A DNA stretch of 64,000 bases from Phototrophicus methaneseepsis. GTDB taxonomy: Bacteria; Chloroflexota; Anaerolineae; Aggregatilineales; Phototrophicaceae. Location: contig NZ_CP062983.1 of assembly GCF_015500095.1 (NCBI RefSeq), positions 2,480,001 to 2,544,000 of the forward strand, in the 5' to 3' direction. How positions within the stretch are numbered: the stretch's first letter is position 1; each line of letters starts with the position of its first letter. Below the pieces are notes generated by a model that had not been told where the DNA came from, did not search any database, and worked only from the letters and a program-made list of their open reading frames with translations. Of this stretch, positions 43,933 through 52,714 are shown piece by piece. The position numbers and the translations under genes were made by a program.

Positions 43933-44691
43933 ATGTCCCAGGAAGCACTGCATCGGGTAGCCAATCTCATTCAATCAGCGAAGCATCTGGTCATCCTCAC
44001 GGGGGCGGGGGTGAGCAAAGAATCTGGCGTGCCAACTTTCCGCGATGCGATGGATGGCTTGTGGTCGCAATACGATCCGCAGCAGCTTGCCACGCCGCAA
44101 GCCTTTGAGCACGATCCCCGGCTGGTATGGGAGTGGTACCAATGGCGGCGCGATCTCGTTCATCAGGCGAAACCAAACGCGGGGCATTATGCCTTAGCCC
44201 AGCTAGAAGCCCAGCATACCGGCGAAGTCCTCACTGTGACGCAGAATGTTGATGATCTACATGAGCAGGCTGGCACGCGCCGGATTGTGCATCTGCATGG
44301 CAATATCGCCCGTAGCAAATGCGCTTCAAGCTGCCAGGGCGAGCCGACAATCATTGACCTAAATACGTTGCAAACGGAGGATGTCCCGCCGCGATGCCCA
44401 CATTGTGGCGCTTATCTACGGCCTGATGTCGTTTGGTTTGGGGAGTCGTTACCGCCTTATGCCATCGCACGGGCGATAGAGGCATCCCAGAATTGTGATG
44501 TTATGCTCGTTGTAGGGACTTCCGGCTTAGTCAGCCCAGCGGCGCAACTGCCATCCATGGCGGCCCAACGCGGCGCAGCTATCATAGAAGTGAATCCAGA
44601 GAGTACGCCGATTACGCCAATTGCTGTGGCTAAACTGAATGATTATTCCGGCGTTGTGCTGCCACAACTCCTTGACGCGATAGGGGCATAA
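43933..44691 (+). CDS. cobB: NAD-dependent protein deacylase, class III sirtuin
   Basis: Removes acyl groups from lysines using NAD. It has 252 residues. GAGVSKESGVPTFRD (24-38), TQNVDDLHEQAG (103-114), catalytic His122 in HLHG, zinc cysteines 130, 134, 155 and 158, and VVGTSGLVSPAA are present. Tyr69 and Arg72 in EWYQWRR match the Tyr-x-x-Arg pair of SIRT5 and E. coli CobB, which prefers succinyl and malonyl groups. It is followed after 5 bases by a secreted-protein gene. Confidence 0.95.
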   Translation: MSQEALHRVANLIQSAKHLVILTGAGVSKESGVPTFRDAMDGLWSQYDPQQLATPQAFEHDPRLVWEWYQWRRDLVHQAKPNAGHYALAQLEAQHTGEVLTVTQNVDDLHEQAGTRRIVHLHGNIARSKCASSCQGEPTIIDLNTLQTEDVPPRCPHCGAYLRPDVVWFGESLPPYAIARAIEASQNCDVMLVVGTSGLVSPAAQLPSMAAQRGAAIIEVNPESTPITPIAVAKLNDYSGVVLPQLLDAIGA

Positions 44692-44696
44692 AGCTG

Positions 44697-45767
44697 ATGC
44701 GCCGAGTTTTACTCTTGAGCTTGCTGCTACTCATGACGGGTGTGGCTGCCGTCCAATCTGAAACAGGCGGCATCTGGGATGTGTTTTTGCAACGTGGTGC
44801 TGGTGAGAATGGGTCGGATGCGCTGATCTTCGTGGATGGCCTGACGGGCAATTCACAGACGGTAAGCGTACAGGGTGAGCGTTATACGCCTCTGCGAGAT
44901 GGTATTTTGTTTTATGATGCGTCTCAGCGCCGTATCCTTATTGCTCGCCCAGATCAGACGGTTGAGCCACATCCTTTCATCCGTATGGATGCAGAGGCGC
45001 GCCGGATTGATTGGATAGTTTCTGAAGATGGACGGGCAATTGCCTGGACGCTAACATATGGCACCCCAGAAGCGATTACCACGATTACGTCAGTGATCAC
45101 GCCTGAGATTCCGCGTCCGCAGTTGGTGTTGGAGGATGGCCCCCAGGTGGGGGTGCGTGCGCTGCCCATCGCCTTTAATGAGACACACAGCCTGCTGTAT
45201 ATGGATACATATCCAGATGGTCTGGAGCGTTACGTCGCTTATAAATTGTATGCGGGGCTTTTTCAGCTAGATTTATCCACAGGGGAGACATCTCCCTTGC
45301 CCGGGGAGCCAGGTTGTTTTTGTGGGGCAGGCGTCCGGCGCGATAAATTCGTCCGGCTCGGCCTCAGTGGGGACCTCAGCGGTTTTGATGTCCATTATTT
45401 TGACCTCACATCCGGCCAGGATCGTCATATTGATGCGATTCGTCTGAGCAACTTCACCCAGGCAGGTGATGTCCTGGTCACGGAGGATGGCACATTAGCT
45501 GTCTATGCCTTGTCGGATGTCTCCGATTTTGGCACACCAGAACAATCTATCCGTACGGTTTTCATGCTCATCGATTTGCTTTCGATGGAGCAGCGCCCCC
45601 TGACAGAGCCTATTACGACTTATGTGCATCCCTTGCTCTGGACGGAAGATAACAGCGCGATTCTATTTACGAGCACCCAGCGCGATGGCACGTGGAAGGT
45701 CAGCCTGGATACGGGTGAGTTGCTCAAAGTCGCGGAGGCGACCTATTTAGGCAGTATTCAGGGCTGA
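44697..45767 (+). CDS. Exported protein, probable beta-propeller, unknown function
   Basis: 356 residues. The N-terminus MRRVLLLSLLLLMTGVAAVQS is a classical signal peptide. The rest is rich in short beta strands with repeated patterns such as DLSTGETSPLPG, DLTSGQDRHIDA and SLDTGELLKV, reminiscent of TolB/PQQ-like propellers. Two cysteines in PGCFCGAG may pair. No family is recognised. It directly follows the sirtuin gene. Confidence 0.65.
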   Translation: MRRVLLLSLLLLMTGVAAVQSETGGIWDVFLQRGAGENGSDALIFVDGLTGNSQTVSVQGERYTPLRDGILFYDASQRRILIARPDQTVEPHPFIRMDAEARRIDWIVSEDGRAIAWTLTYGTPEAITTITSVITPEIPRPQLVLEDGPQVGVRALPIAFNETHSLLYMDTYPDGLERYVAYKLYAGLFQLDLSTGETSPLPGEPGCFCGAGVRRDKFVRLGLSGDLSGFDVHYFDLTSGQDRHIDAIRLSNFTQAGDVLVTEDGTLAVYALSDVSDFGTPEQSIRTVFMLIDLLSMEQRPLTEPITTYVHPLLWTEDNSAILFTSTQRDGTWKVSLDTGELLKVAEATYLGSIQG

Positions 45768-45918
45768 TTTTGTCGCCTATCGTTAGCGGTATAAGCGCTG
45801 CGGCTTTGCCGCATGTGGGGAGGTCCCTGTCACTTTGGACTTATACGGAACCTTGGCCTCTCGTGAGGCCATGCTATCCTCATAAAGATTATTTCGCTTA
45901 TTGAGGAAGTTCTACTTA
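45768..45918 (+). other. Intergenic region with two hairpins
   Basis: TGCGGC/GCCGCA (45799-45804 with 45808-45813) and GGCCTC/GAGGCC (45855-45860 with 45865-45870) can form, but neither is followed by Ts. They could be leader structures of the MFS gene. Confidence 0.3.
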
Positions 45919-47175
45919 ATGCGCCTATCTTGGTTATGGACGCGCCCACGCTGGCAGTATTTGCTGGCTGTTATTTTTCTCGCACAATTATTAACCGCAA
46001 TCGGTTTCTCCACAGTTTTTCCCTTTTTGCCGCTCTACATAGAAGAATTAGGCAGCACGACAGGCATGAGTGTCGAAGTCGGTGCGGGCCTTGTGATTTC
46101 TTTACAGGCTCTGACGATGGCGATTGCAGCACCGATCTGGGGTGCGATTGCGGATCGGTATGGTCGCAAGCTGATGTCGATGCGCGCCCAATTTGGCGGG
46201 GCTATTCTATTGGTATTGATGGGGCTGGTGACATCGACTGAGCAGTTGATTTTGCTGAGGGCTATTCAAGGGCTGGTGACGGGCACAGTTGCCGCCAATA
46301 ATGCGCTTGTCGCCAGCGCTGTGCCTCGTAACCGCGTTGGTTTGGCGATGGGCACATTGCAAGTTGGTTTATGGGCGGGTATCGCCATTGGCCCCTTGAT
46401 GGGTGGTGCCCTGGCGGATTCATTTGGTTTCTCTGTGCCATTTATGATTACAGCCGTCATGCTCTTTGTTGGTGGTTTGCTGATCTACTTTGGCGTGCAA
46501 GAGGACTTCGAACCGGAAAAGGCCAAACACGATAAGGAAAGCACAGGGATCGTTAGCATGTTTGTATCGCAATGGCGACATGTGCTTGCGGCTGAGGGCG
46601 TCGTTTTTGTGTTGATGCTTCGATTTTTAGTGGGCGTTGCCCGCAATATGATCTTGCCAATCGCACCTTTATTTGTGGTGGCTCTGCTGCCACCAGATGC
46701 TTCTGGCGAAAATAGTGCTGCGGGTCTCGTGATTGCAGCGTCTTCTGCCACAGCGACATTCAGCGGCGTCTATTTAGGTCGGCTTGGCGACCGGGTTGGT
46801 CATCGCCTGATTTTGATTGCTTGTTCAGCGGCATCCGTCCTGTTTTATATTCCACAGGTATTTGTCAGCGATGTCACACAGCTCTTGTTGCTACAAGGAC
46901 TTTCTGGCTTTGCTGCTGGTGGCCTGATCGCCGCACCGGCTGCATTGCTGGCGAATTACACTGATCAGGGCGAAGAAGGTGCCGTCTTCGGCATCGACAA
47001 TGCTATTGTCGCCGGGGCACGTTCTGTGGCACCGCTTGTCGGGTCTGCAATTGCCTTGGGGTTCGGCCTGCGGGGTACTTTTGGTGCGACGGCATTTGTC
47101 TTCGTGCTGGTGATGGCTGCCGCGATGCTTTTGCTGCCAGACGATGCTAAACAGAAGCGTAATGTGCCAGTATAA
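45919..47175 (+). CDS. MFS transporter, multidrug-efflux-like
   Basis: 418 residues with about twelve membrane helices. The start is ATG 45919 (GAGGAAG upstream; an in-frame TTG at 45901 is less likely). The MFS motif A appears as WGAIADRYGRKLMSMRAQ in the loop between helices 2 and 3, and a second copy as LGRLGDRVGHR in the second half. IQGLVTGTVAANNALVAS is helix 4/5-like as in drug exporters of the MdtG/TetA type. The substrate is unknown. Confidence 0.88.
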   Translation: MRLSWLWTRPRWQYLLAVIFLAQLLTAIGFSTVFPFLPLYIEELGSTTGMSVEVGAGLVISLQALTMAIAAPIWGAIADRYGRKLMSMRAQFGGAILLVLMGLVTSTEQLILLRAIQGLVTGTVAANNALVASAVPRNRVGLAMGTLQVGLWAGIAIGPLMGGALADSFGFSVPFMITAVMLFVGGLLIYFGVQEDFEPEKAKHDKESTGIVSMFVSQWRHVLAAEGVVFVLMLRFLVGVARNMILPIAPLFVVALLPPDASGENSAAGLVIAASSATATFSGVYLGRLGDRVGHRLILIACSAASVLFYIPQVFVSDVTQLLLLQGLSGFAAGGLIAAPAALLANYTDQGEEGAVFGIDNAIVAGARSVAPLVGSAIALGFGLRGTFGATAFVFVLVMAAAMLLLPDDAKQKRNVPV

Positions 47176-47195
47176 CTTGTTACTAACTTAACTCT

Positions 47196-47224
47196 TTGTA
47201 AGCGTAACTTCGTATTTGTATATT
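47196..47224 (+). promoter_or_regulatory. Promoter for the nth-histidine kinase operon
   Basis: TTGTAA (47196-47201), exactly 17 bases, TATATT (47219-47224), 55 bases before the nth ATG. Confidence 0.65.
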
Positions 47225-47279
47225 GTTATGGTATCGGTAGAATAAAGAATATCCATCTACTGTAAGTCGTTGTGTGGTT

Positions 47280-47969
47280 ATGAAAAATCTTGATGTACTG
47301 CAAGAAAAATATCGTCATATTGCCCCTTTGTTGGAAGAAACCTATGGGCGTAAAGAATTCCGGCCACATGATGGAATGGACGAACTTGTCAGTTGCATTC
47401 TCAGCCAGAGCACCACAGATGCCAACCGAGATCGTGGCTTTGACGCTTTAAAGGCCAGATACCCCAATTGGGCCGAAGTTCATCATGCCCCTACAGAAGA
47501 ACTTATCGATACAATCCGGCCTGCTGGCCTTGCCAATAGCAAAGGGCCGCGCATCCAGGCGGCTGTCGCCCAAATTTACGAAGAACGCGGCGAATATAAT
47601 ATCGACTTCCTGGAAGCTCTCCCTGAAGATGACGCAAAGGCCTGGTTGCAAAGGCTGCCGGGTGTCGGGCCTAAGACAGCGGCTATTGTGCTCTGTTTTG
47701 GTTATGGCAAAGCAGCTTTTCCTGTGGATACGCATATCCATCGTGTGGGGAAGCGTTTGGGCTTTTTACCGCCCAAAATCAGTGCAGATAAAGCCCATCC
47801 TGTCATGGAAGCCATCGTGCCACCGTCGGAATATTACGCTTTTCATTTACAAATGATCTATCATGGGCGCAAAATATGTAAAGCTCGTAATCCACAGTGT
47901 GAGCGCTGCCCGATTGCAGCATACTGTGATTACTATAAATCCATAGTCGCCGAGGAAGTATCCTCATGA
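47280..47969 (+). CDS. nth: Endonuclease III (DNA glycosylase/AP lyase)
   Basis: Excises oxidised pyrimidines and cleaves abasic sites in base-excision repair. It has 229 residues from ATG 47280 (an in-frame GTG is two codons upstream). Helix-hairpin-helix LPGVGPKTAAIVL with catalytic Lys132, Asp150 in FPVDTHIHRVGKR, and the iron-sulphur cysteines 200, 207, 210 and 216 (C-x6-C-x2-C-x5-C) are intact. Its stop overlaps the sensor kinase ATG by 4 bases. Confidence 0.93.
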   Translation: MKNLDVLQEKYRHIAPLLEETYGRKEFRPHDGMDELVSCILSQSTTDANRDRGFDALKARYPNWAEVHHAPTEELIDTIRPAGLANSKGPRIQAAVAQIYEERGEYNIDFLEALPEDDAKAWLQRLPGVGPKTAAIVLCFGYGKAAFPVDTHIHRVGKRLGFLPPKISADKAHPVMEAIVPPSEYYAFHLQMIYHGRKICKARNPQCERCPIAAYCDYYKSIVAEEVSS

Positions 47970-49879
47970 GCCGCGTTAGCAATAGTGAAATTGTCGGCGT
48001 TCGTCGGCTGTTACGGTTGCTTCATGCACGTTTGCGCACCCATGTCGACGCTGATTATATGCAGGACCTGCTGAAGCAGATCGAAAACACCGTAGAGTCG
48101 CTCATTGCCGCCCAGCATGAACAACCGGAAAAATCGCGGTTTGACATGCTCTACGAAGTGACCAAAGTGCTGGGTACCTCCCTGGACTTGCAGACTGTCC
48201 TGGAGCAGGTGATGGATGTGGTCATCCAGTTAACGGGTGCTGAAGGTGGCTTTTTGATGCTGCTTTCAGATGATGGTGTCTCCCAAGTGCAGGTCGCACG
48301 TCTTTATAACCGGACCAATATCACACCTGAAGAGCGCAACTATAGCCGGTCGATTGTGCGTTATGCGTTGGATAAGCGCGAAAGCGTCCTGACCAGCAAT
48401 GCCACAGAAGACCCACGCTTTGCCCAGGAAGCCAGCATCGTCAAGAATGCGCTGCTGAGCATTATGGCAGTGCCTTTGTGGGCACGTGGCAATGTGATTG
48501 GTGTTGCCTATGTCCAGAATCAATTGGTAGCGGGTATCTTCACGCAGGATGACCTGGAAGTTCTGGAAACTGTGGCTGCCCAGGCTGCTATTGCCATTGA
48601 TAATGCCCGCTTGTTCAGCTCTACAGATCAAGCCTTATCACAGCGGGTTGTTCAGTTACAGGAACTGCGCCGCATAGATCAGAGGCTCAGCGGGATGCTG
48701 GACTTTGATACAGCAGCGCACTACCTGCTGGAAATTGCGTGTTACTGTACGGATGCAAACCGAGCATTCCTGGGTCAGAAGCTCTTGCCAGAGGGGCCTA
48801 TTTTGCAACTTGCAGGCTATGATATGGAGACTGGGCCGCTGCCCAACGCCAAAAAGATCAACCTCAGTAACCGATACCCGCAGTTGCAAGAAGTATGGCA
48901 ATTCGAGTATGCAGCGGAATTCCTGGAAGATGGCCGCATGCTGCTGGCTGTTCCTGTTTTGCGTGAGGACAGGACGATTTCTGTTATCTTGTTGCAGCGC
49001 GATGATGGCATGAGTTGTACTGATGAACAACGCGATATGCTGGAGCGCCTGGTGTTGCGTGCAGCTATCTCGTTGGATAACGCTCGCCTTTACTCAGAAG
49101 TGCAGGCAGCTAATCAGGCCAAGACAGATTTTGTTGGCATCGTCGCTCATGACCTGAAGTCGCCCATGAGTACCATTCTCGGCAGTGCGGAACTCATCGG
49201 CCTGCACAGTGGTGAATCCGGTGATGACAAGGTCAGATCCTATGCGAAGCGTATCATCAATACGGTTGAACGCATGAATGCGCTCGTCTCTGATCTTGTC
49301 GATGTCAGCCGTATCGAAAGCGGCAGCTTCAACATTGATAATCGCCCGGTTGATGTGCATGAAGTTGTTAAGACCGTCCAGGAAACGATCATTTTTGATA
49401 TACAGGCTCGTAAGCATACCTGGGTGACAAATGTGGCCTCTGATATCCCCAAGGCCTGGGCAGATTTTAATCGTTTGGTGCAGGTACTGACGAACCTCGT
49501 CAGCAATGCTTATAAATACACACCAAATGGTGGCGAAATTAGCCTCAGCATCGTGCAGCAGGACGATAAATTGATCTTCATGGTAAGTGATACGGGGATT
49601 GGCCTTTCTCAGGATCAGATTGATAACCTGGGGACGAAATTCTGGCGTGCTCCTACTGAATTTGTGCGCAAGCAGCCGGGGACGGGGCTTGGTTTTGGCA
49701 TTGCTCGTATGATCATTGAGCAAATGGGTAGTTCTATCAGCATTGAGAGTGAAGTTGGCAAGGGCAGCCGCTTTAGCTTTTCTGTGCCTATTGCCAGGTT
49801 AGATCATAAGGAACCCGGCATTATTAACGCCAAGGCTGATCTTGATAAGGTATCGAAGCGGGCAGATGCCAGTGATTAG
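47966..49879 (+). CDS. Soluble histidine kinase with two GAF-type domains
   Basis: 637 residues without membrane helices. Residues about 60-215 are a GAF domain (DLQTVLEQVMDVVIQLTGAEGG). About 230-375 is a second, more divergent GAF-like domain. The dimerisation helix carries phospho-acceptor His395 in VAHDLKSP. The ATPase domain has Asn514 (N box), DTGIG 542-546 and GTGLGFG 572-578. It should sense a cytoplasmic signal. No response regulator is nearby. ATGA overlap couples it to nth, and the deacetylase follows after 9 bases. Confidence 0.92.
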   Translation: MSRVSNSEIVGVRRLLRLLHARLRTHVDADYMQDLLKQIENTVESLIAAQHEQPEKSRFDMLYEVTKVLGTSLDLQTVLEQVMDVVIQLTGAEGGFLMLLSDDGVSQVQVARLYNRTNITPEERNYSRSIVRYALDKRESVLTSNATEDPRFAQEASIVKNALLSIMAVPLWARGNVIGVAYVQNQLVAGIFTQDDLEVLETVAAQAAIAIDNARLFSSTDQALSQRVVQLQELRRIDQRLSGMLDFDTAAHYLLEIACYCTDANRAFLGQKLLPEGPILQLAGYDMETGPLPNAKKINLSNRYPQLQEVWQFEYAAEFLEDGRMLLAVPVLREDRTISVILLQRDDGMSCTDEQRDMLERLVLRAAISLDNARLYSEVQAANQAKTDFVGIVAHDLKSPMSTILGSAELIGLHSGESGDDKVRSYAKRIINTVERMNALVSDLVDVSRIESGSFNIDNRPVDVHEVVKTVQETIIFDIQARKHTWVTNVASDIPKAWADFNRLVQVLTNLVSNAYKYTPNGGEISLSIVQQDDKLIFMVSDTGIGLSQDQIDNLGTKFWRAPTEFVRKQPGTGLGFGIARMIIEQMGSSISIESEVGKGSRFSFSVPIARLDHKEPGIINAKADLDKVSKRADASD

Positions 49880-49888
49880 GACAACTCA

Positions 49889-50662
49889 TTGAAGCTATTT
49901 TTGTCTCCGCATTTTGATGATGCAGCATACAGTTGCGGCGGCACCATCTATACGCTGAATAAAGGCGATCAATCCGTCCGTGTTGTCACCGTTATGGCAG
50001 GGGAATTGCCGGATCCCTTACCGCATACGCCCATCGTTGAGGATTTGCATCAGCGTTGGCAGGCTGGTTACGACCCTATTGTGACGCGTAAACGGGAAGA
50101 TGAAGCCGCTATGCGTGCTTTAGGCGGTGTGTCCTTCCGCTATTTGCCCATAGGTGATTGTGTTTATCGCACGGATAATGGCGTTGCCCTGTACCCGACT
50201 GAAGAATCCCTGTGGGATAACGTTCATCCTCATGACCCGGCAGTGGCACGATTGGCTGAAACGCCGCTCTATGCACTGACCCAGACGACTGATCTGCTAG
50301 GCATGGAAATTTATGCTCCTATGGGCGTTGGTGCACACGTGGATCACCTCATTGTGCGTCAATGGGCTTATCGGTTGGCGGATGCTAACCCACAGGCAAA
50401 GCTCTATTTTTATGCAGATTATCCCTATATCCGTGATAGCGCGGCCATTGATAAAGCCCTGGTGCATCATCGCCAACTGGTGCCGGAGCTTTTCTCATTT
50501 AGCGAATCTGCGATGAATGCGAAGATTGCAGCAATGCGTTGCTATCGTTCTCAGGTGAGCACCTTCTGGCCGGATGAAGAAGCTATAGATGCGGATGCTC
50601 GTTCAACCTTCACTTACGAAGGCCAATTCGCAGAGCGTTACTGGCACTATATCCCGGTTTAA
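49889..50662 (+). CDS. PIG-L/LmbE family deacetylase
   Basis: Zinc-dependent N-acetyl-sugar deacetylase family, 257 residues. The metal site SPHFDDAAYSCGG (6-18) supplies His8, Asp10 and Asp11, and AHVDH near residue 150 the remaining His ligand. The TTG at 49889 starts the protein exactly at MKLFLSPHFDD with AGGA upstream. Relatives act on GlcNAc-inositol, bacillithiol or mycothiol precursors and antibiotics; here the target is unknown. Confidence 0.9.
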   Translation: MKLFLSPHFDDAAYSCGGTIYTLNKGDQSVRVVTVMAGELPDPLPHTPIVEDLHQRWQAGYDPIVTRKREDEAAMRALGGVSFRYLPIGDCVYRTDNGVALYPTEESLWDNVHPHDPAVARLAETPLYALTQTTDLLGMEIYAPMGVGAHVDHLIVRQWAYRLADANPQAKLYFYADYPYIRDSAAIDKALVHHRQLVPELFSFSESAMNAKIAAMRCYRSQVSTFWPDEEAIDADARSTFTYEGQFAERYWHYIPV

Positions 50663-50810
50663 GCCCATTTTATTGCCCGCTCAGGGTATTTTTCGACAAA
50701 CTTACTGCGATCTCAATGCCCTATGGCGCTAATTTGCATACAATGGGTACATATTATTGTCGGATGTGCGCATGAGATAAGCGCAGGACGAGGAATAAAA
50801 GGACGCAAAC

Positions 50811-51701
50811 ATGCCGGATGAGACTGCATTACAACAAGCTCAGGACCAACTGAATGCCCTGTTGGAGGCCGCACGCAGCGGGCAGATTATTCCGGTTCGA
50901 TTACCTGGCCAGATTGAGACCATCGCTGAATTGCTGAAATCTGCCCAAAAAGAACATGCCCAGGCGCTGGACGAAGCCGCAAGCAAAGCTGGCCCGGCAG
51001 ATATGGACGCTTATATGCAGGATGAGGCCTATTTTGTAGGGCATGCTGTTCACGAGCTGCGCACGCCAATGACGAGTATTCGTGGTTATACCGATATGCT
51101 CGGTAGCATGGGCGAGTTGAATGATATGCAGAAGCAGTTTATGGGCGTTATCAAGACCAATATTAAGCGTATGGAAGGGTTGTTGGCAGACGTTAGCTAT
51201 ATGAACAAAATCCGCAAAGACACGCTCAAAATCGAGAAGAAGATGGATTTGTTCAAGAATATCGCGATGCGTGTCGAGAAGAATATGGAGACTGTCGCTG
51301 AAGAGCTAGGCCGCACGCTCATCTTTGAAACGCCGGATGGCTTGCCATTGTTGATGACCGATGGTGATATGCTGGCGCTGGCGATTGGTAAATTTGTGGA
51401 AAATGGCCTGCGTTATTACGAGGGTGACGAGGGTAAAGTAACGGTCTCTGCTTCTGCGGATGGGAACACGCTGGTGATCAAGATTACCGATAACGGGATT
51501 GGTATTTCTGAAGACGACTTAGCCCAACTGGGCACCATTTACTTCCGTGCTGATCATGACGTTGTGCGGCAGTATAAAGGCAGTGGCCTGGGCATCCCGA
51601 TTGCGTATGGGTTAGTCAAAAAGTTGGGGGGCACATACGACGTGATGAGCACAGTGGACGAAGGAACCACCTTCACAATCCGCTTAGAGGGCATGTCGTA
51701 A
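50811..51701 (+). CDS. Small soluble histidine kinase
   Basis: 296 residues. After a short helical N-terminus without a recognised sensor domain (1-70), the H box GHAVHELRTPMTSI carries His81. Asn198 in KFVENGL, DNGIGIS (227-233) and GSGLGIP (257-263) form the ATP site. No membrane helix and no adjacent response regulator. GAGGAAT lies before the ATG. A 148-base gap from the deacetylase suggests its own promoter. Confidence 0.92.
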   Translation: MPDETALQQAQDQLNALLEAARSGQIIPVRLPGQIETIAELLKSAQKEHAQALDEAASKAGPADMDAYMQDEAYFVGHAVHELRTPMTSIRGYTDMLGSMGELNDMQKQFMGVIKTNIKRMEGLLADVSYMNKIRKDTLKIEKKMDLFKNIAMRVEKNMETVAEELGRTLIFETPDGLPLLMTDGDMLALAIGKFVENGLRYYEGDEGKVTVSASADGNTLVIKITDNGIGISEDDLAQLGTIYFRADHDVVRQYKGSGLGIPIAYGLVKKLGGTYDVMSTVDEGTTFTIRLEGMS

Positions 51702-51967
51702 ACTGAATTTCCAATTTGATTGAAACAAATCCAGAGTGTGAGGTAAGATTCGCCCCGTTTGCTTTGTCTATCGGTTACTAATGATAGGGGTTAAATTTTA
51801 TCGCACTTTTTACTTTACACATAATTTTTTTCGTGATAAAGTGCTGCCGAAGTCGAAAAAGGCAACCTTAACACAGCTTGGGCTGTGTTTTTTATCATTA
51901 TGCTAACATCCAATGTGATATATGCCGGGTACCGGTGGCAAGTTTTACACAGGTAAGGAGGCCGCCA
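51702..51967 (+). promoter_or_regulatory. greA leader region
   Basis: 266 bases. GCACTTT (51803-51809) and AAAGTGC (51838-51844) form a spaced inverted repeat around TTTACA (51814-51819) and GATAAA (51835-51840), a possible promoter with a short 15-base spacer. A transcript starting near 51847 would run about 45 bases into the terminator at 51870-51894. AAGGAGG at 51955-51961 serves greA. Confidence 0.45.
51870..51894 (+). terminator. Intrinsic terminator in the greA leader
   Basis: AACACAGC (51870-51877) with GCTGTGTT (51882-51889), TTGG loop, six Ts. It lies 168 bases after the kinase stop and 74 bases before the greA start, so it may attenuate greA. Confidence 0.88.
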
Positions 51968-52441
51968 GTGGTGGAAAAAGTCGAGTATCTGACGCCTGAA
52001 GGTAAAGCGTCTCTAGAAAAAAGACTAGAATATCTGATTAATGTTCGTCGTCCTGAAGTCGCAGAGCGTCTTAAGTTGGCGTTGGAAGATGGCGGCGAGT
52101 TGATCGAGAATAATCAATACGAAGAAGCCAAGAACGAACAGGCTTTTGTGGAGGCTGAAGTTACGCGTATCAGCCAGATTTTGCGTCAAGCCATCCTGAT
52201 TAAAGAGACAGGCGGCGGCGATACGATTCAGATCGGTTCAACTGTAACAGTGACCGAAAAAGGTACCAAAGAAACAGAAGATTATCGTCTGGTTGGCCCA
52301 GCGGAAGCAAACCCCCGCCAGGGTAAGATTTCCATCGAAAGCCCGCTTGGCCGTGCCCTGATGGGTAAGAAGGTGGGCGACAAAGTGACGATTAAAGCGC
52401 CCGATGGGGATTTGACCTTTGTGATCAAGACCATCGCCTGA
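51968..52441 (+). CDS. greA: Transcription elongation factor GreA
   Basis: Rescues backtracked RNA polymerase by stimulating transcript cleavage. It has 157 residues from GTG 51968 (or GTG 51971; AAGGAGG lies 6 or 9 bases upstream); the longer upstream frame runs back through the terminator. The N-terminal coiled coil (YLTPEGKASLEKRLEYL, EDGGELIENNQYEEAKNEQ with the tip acidic residues) and C-terminal FKBP-like domain (SPLGRALMGKKVGDKV) are intact. Confidence 0.96.
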   Translation: MVEKVEYLTPEGKASLEKRLEYLINVRRPEVAERLKLALEDGGELIENNQYEEAKNEQAFVEAEVTRISQILRQAILIKETGGGDTIQIGSTVTVTEKGTKETEDYRLVGPAEANPRQGKISIESPLGRALMGKKVGDKVTIKAPDGDLTFVIKTIA

Positions 52442-52466
52442 GGCTGAACTGCGATCAGCAGTGATA

Positions 52467-52494
52467 GGGCGCGCTCAATCGAGTGCGCCCTTTG
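52467..52494 (+). terminator. Terminator after greA
   Basis: A 10-bp stem (52467-52476 with 52481-52490, one G-U), AATC loop, then TTTGCATTTAT. Confidence 0.8.
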
Positions 52495-52714
52495 CATTTA
52501 TAGCTATCTCAACTACCATACTTTTAGTTATCAAGCTGTTATCACAAGCCTGCCGCAAGATGACTTCAGACGCTTAGCAAGCGCCTGTATTGTTATGGCA
52601 ATGGCAGATGCAAAAAGCCAATATAAAAGTCCATACAAACGAACGATGAATATGCTCAGACGAGTGTATTCAGTCTAATTTTCGCTCATCAATCCCTGGA
52701 GATAATTCGTACTC
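52495..52714 (+). other. lysS upstream region
   Basis: 220 bases without a gene. A small hairpin CGCTT/AAGCG (52571-52575 with 52579-52583) and a -10-like TATAAA (52622-52627) without a good -35 are all that is seen. No T-box or lysine-riboswitch core is recognisable. GGAGA lies 12 bases before the lysS ATG. Confidence 0.3.
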
